Part shown: positions 14,201 to 15,166 of the stretch, one piece after another | Layout of the letters: each line of letters begins with the position of its first letter | Numbering within the stretch: the stretch's first letter is position 1 | Origin: an uncultured Eubacteriales bacterium | GTDB taxonomy: Bacteria; Bacillota; Clostridia; Oscillospirales; Acutalibacteraceae | Direction: 5' to 3' | DNA: 15,166 nucleotides | Assembly: GCA_934444895.1 (NCBI GenBank) | Contig: CAKSDA010000031.1 | Span: forward strand, 1-15,166 | The notes under the pieces: generated by a model | Database searches by the model: none | Seen by the model: only the letters and a program-made list of their open reading frames with translations | What the model was told of the DNA's origin: nothing | Position numbers and translations under genes: made by a program

Positions 14201-14787
14201 GAAACGATGTAAACATTATGGTATTTGATACCGAAGTTTACTCAAACACAGGCGGTCAGGCATCAAAGGCTTCTCAGATCGGTCAGGTTGCACAGTTCGC
14301 AGCTGCCGGTAAAGCCATTGCGAAGAAGAGCCTTGCCGAAATTGCAATGTCATACGGTTACATTTATGTAGCCCAGATTGCAATGGGTGCTGATATGAAT
14401 CAGACTCTTAAGGCCTTGAAAGAAGCAGAAGCTTACAACGGACCTTCAATTGTTATCGGATACGCTCCTTGCGAAATGCATAGCATTAAGGGCGGAATGG
14501 TTAACTGCCAGAAGGAAATGAAGAAGGCTGTTGACTGCGGCTACTGGAACATGTTCCGCTTTAATCCTGCTCTTAAAGCCGAAGGCAAGAATCCGCTTAC
14601 TCTTGACAGCAAGCCTGCAACCGCAGACTACAAAGAATTTATTTTGGGTGAAGCTCGTTATTCATCTCTTACCCGTTCCTTCCCGGATCGTGCTAACGAG
14701 TTGTTTGACAAGGCTGTAGAAAACTCAAAGGTTCAAAGAAATCATCTTGAAAAACTTGTTGATTTGTATGCTCCTTCCGAGGATTAA
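11239..14787 (+). CDS. nifJ: Pyruvate:ferredoxin (flavodoxin) oxidoreductase
   Basis: This homodimeric cytoplasmic enzyme converts pyruvate and CoA to acetyl-CoA, CO2 and reduced ferredoxin, the central oxidative step of anaerobic fermentation. At 1182 residues it is the complete one-chain form. The N-terminal domain has GIYPITPSSPMADYVDQW. A two-cluster ferredoxin domain has Cys696-699-702-706 (CAKCNKCAFVCP) and Cys751-754-757-761 (CMGCGVCIGVCP). The proximal cluster has Cys816, 819, 844 and 1078. The thiamine diphosphate site is GDGWAYDIGFGGVDHV (from 969) with EVYSNTGGQASK. A helical insert before it carries KCDICKDICD. All key residues are present. The ATG follows AAGGAGG. Codon use looks more GC-rich and regular than in the operon genes, as expected for high expression. 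It is divergent from pfk and is followed by its own terminator. Confidence 0.98.
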   Translation: MARKMKTMDGNNAAAYVSYAFTEVAGIYPITPSSPMADYVDQWSAKGQKNIFGTKVNVVEMQSEAGAAGTVHGSLAAGALTTTYTASQGLLLMIPNMYKIAGELLPAVFHVSARCVASHALNIFGDHSDVYACRQTGFAMLAETNPQEVMDLSAVAHLAAIEGRVPFINFFDGFRTSHEIQKIAAWDYEDLKEMCDMDAVEAFRKRALNPDHPVMRGSHENGDIFFQHREACNKYYDAVPAIVESYMDKVNKKLGTDYKLFNYYGAPDAERVIVAMGSICDVAEEVIDYLTAKGEKVGLIKVRLYRPFSAEKLVEAIPSTVKKIAVLDRTKEPGSLGEPLYLDVVAALAATGRKIDTVVGGRYGLGSKDTPPSSVFAVYKELEKDAPKHQFTIGITDDVTNLSLEEVASPNTAAEGTIECKFWGLGGDGTVGANKNSIKIIGDHTDKYVQAYFQYDSKKTGGITVSHLRFGDKPIKSPYYINKADFVACHNPSYVIKGYKMVNDVKPGGTFLINCQWTPEELNEHMPAEAKRYIAKNNINLYTVNAIDLAVEIGMGKRTNTILQSAFFALAKVLPIEDAIKYMKEKAEASYMKKGKDVVEMNWKAIDVGSTAFKKIDVPADWADAKDAEVKATENGPAKLIKMVDNIMKPVGKMDGDSLPVSAFTDHADGTFEQGASAYEKRGVAVMVPEWNPDTCAKCNKCAFVCPHATIRPYALNADEVAAAPANLKKAPKPIVKTDYTYTLAVSPMDCMGCGVCIGVCPTNSLKMVARESQEDQQAVFDYCVEKVAEKPEVATDANVISSQYKKPLLEFSGSCAGCAETSYARLITQLFGDRMYVSNATGCSSIWGGPAATSPYTTNAEGHGPAWANSLFEDNAEHGLGMYLGQNAIRERLKEDVEKIVASDKVSAEAKAAAEAYLATYNDGKKNSEASKALLAAIKDNASKCDICKDICDNSEYLAKKSVWIFGGDGWAYDIGFGGVDHVLASGNDVNIMVFDTEVYSNTGGQASKASQIGQVAQFAAAGKAIAKKSLAEIAMSYGYIYVAQIAMGADMNQTLKALKEAEAYNGPSIVIGYAPCEMHSIKGGMVNCQKEMKKAVDCGYWNMFRFNPALKAEGKNPLTLDSKPATADYKEFILGEARYSSLTRSFPDRANELFDKAVENSKVQRNHLEKLVDLYAPSED

Positions 14788-14819
14788 TTGACGGCTGTTT
14801 TAAGAATAGGTTTTAAAAG

Positions 14820-14867
14820 GGCTGCCGCAAGTGCTTTTGTGCACTTGCGGCAGCCTTAAATATTTTA
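14820..14867 (+). terminator. Intrinsic terminator of nifJ
   Basis: A perfect 15-bp GC-rich stem (14820-14834 with 14841-14855) closes a 6-nt loop, starting 33 nt after the stop codon. The tail TTAAATATTTTATT is U-rich but interrupted. The stem strength makes termination likely. Confidence 0.85.
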
Positions 14868-14881
14868 TTCATCACTCATCT

Positions 14882-15159
14882 TAGGCAAACAGGGATAAAT
14901 CCGAATCTGTTTTTTAAACGCTAATTTTTCACATGGCATTTGTTAAAATACTCGGTAATCCGCTAGGATTACCTGTGTTTTTGCCTCGCCCTGTAAAAAA
15001 TATATCAGTTTAAAAAATCTTCGACCCAAAACGGATGAAATTTAAGACAGTTTTGGGTGCGGAGGATGCCGCAAGGCTGACCGCCCCCAAAAGACGACAA
15101 GCCTAAAAATGCCTAAAGATCGCTGTTTTGGGCAGGTTCGGCTTATCCCTGTTTGCCTA
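14882..15159. ncRNA. 278-nt element with 17-bp terminal inverted repeat; candidate structured RNA
   Basis: The ends TAGGCAAACAGGGATAA (14882-14898) and its exact reverse complement (15143-15159) pair over 17 bp. After a small internal loop, CCGAA/TTCGG (14901-14905 with 15137-15141) adds 5 bp. Inside are an 8-bp hairpin (14954-14961 with 14966-14973), a 9-bp stem (15024-15032 with 15050-15058) and a 7-bp CCCAAAA/TTTTGGG pairing (15086-15092 with 15126-15132). The last two share sequence and could swap partners. No substantial ORF was found. I favour a large structured RNA; a non-autonomous mobile element is the alternative, but I see no target-site duplication. Strand is undetermined. I cannot assign it to a named RNA family; clostridial classes such as raiA are candidates to test. 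Confidence 0.5.
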
Positions 15160-15166
15160 GTGTTAC

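Noticed and set aside
14882..15159. Insertion sequence
   Set aside because: The terminal inverted repeats enclose only 278 nt, with no transposase ORF and no visible target-site duplication.

Overview
The window looks chromosomal and comes from an anaerobic, low-GC Gram-positive bacterium. A gut-type member of class Clostridia is the most likely source, though this is inferred. The support is a one-piece clostridial pyruvate:ferredoxin oxidoreductase, a phosphofructokinase with pyrophosphate-type residues, strong AGGAGG ribosome binding sites, sigma-A-like promoters and a Gram-positive-type holin/amidase pair. No rRNA, tRNA, transposase or CRISPR array was seen.

Layout. (a) 1-1302: a minus-strand EamA/DMT permease (143-1030). 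It has a candidate promoter (1240-1268), a 44-nt near-perfect palindrome in its leader, and a bidirectional terminator at the left edge. (b) 1303-3026: a compact minus-strand lysis cassette of XhlA-like protein, holin and SH3-bearing amidase, with no phage structural genes. (c) 3251-8851: seven overlapping or nearly abutting minus-strand genes, then a small gene. In transcription order they are a small HTH regulator (TTG start), an NTP_transf_5-like nucleotidyltransferase, a thymidylate-kinase-like kinase, a carrier protein with a Lys-rich repeat tail, a BtrH/C39-like protein, a stand-alone adenylate-forming ligase, a CYTH protein and a 31-residue ORF with a strong ribosome binding site. (d) 8852-9714: an 863-nt gap. 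It holds a consensus minus-strand promoter, a leader of about 350 nt with a possible 13-residue leader peptide, an intrinsic terminator before the operon, four TTTAAATG motifs, and the bidirectional terminator behind pfk. (e) 9715-14787: divergent pfk (minus) and nifJ (plus). (f) 14820-15159: the nifJ terminator, then a 278-nt element closed by a perfect 17-bp terminal inverted repeat and rich in internal stems.

How the genes fit together. PFK and PFOR are core fermentative metabolism: fructose-6-phosphate to the bisphosphate, and pyruvate to acetyl-CoA with reduced ferredoxin. Region (c) is the most novel part. An activating ligase, a free carrier and a BtrH-like candidate acyltransferase make a plausible acyl loading and transfer unit, accompanied by a kinase, a nucleotidyltransferase and a tiny Cys/His-containing ORF. 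The set matches no pathway I can name. Its leader looks built for transcription attenuation. The lysis genes follow in the same direction after a 224-nt gap that has its own possible promoter, so a link between synthesis and release is possible but unproven.
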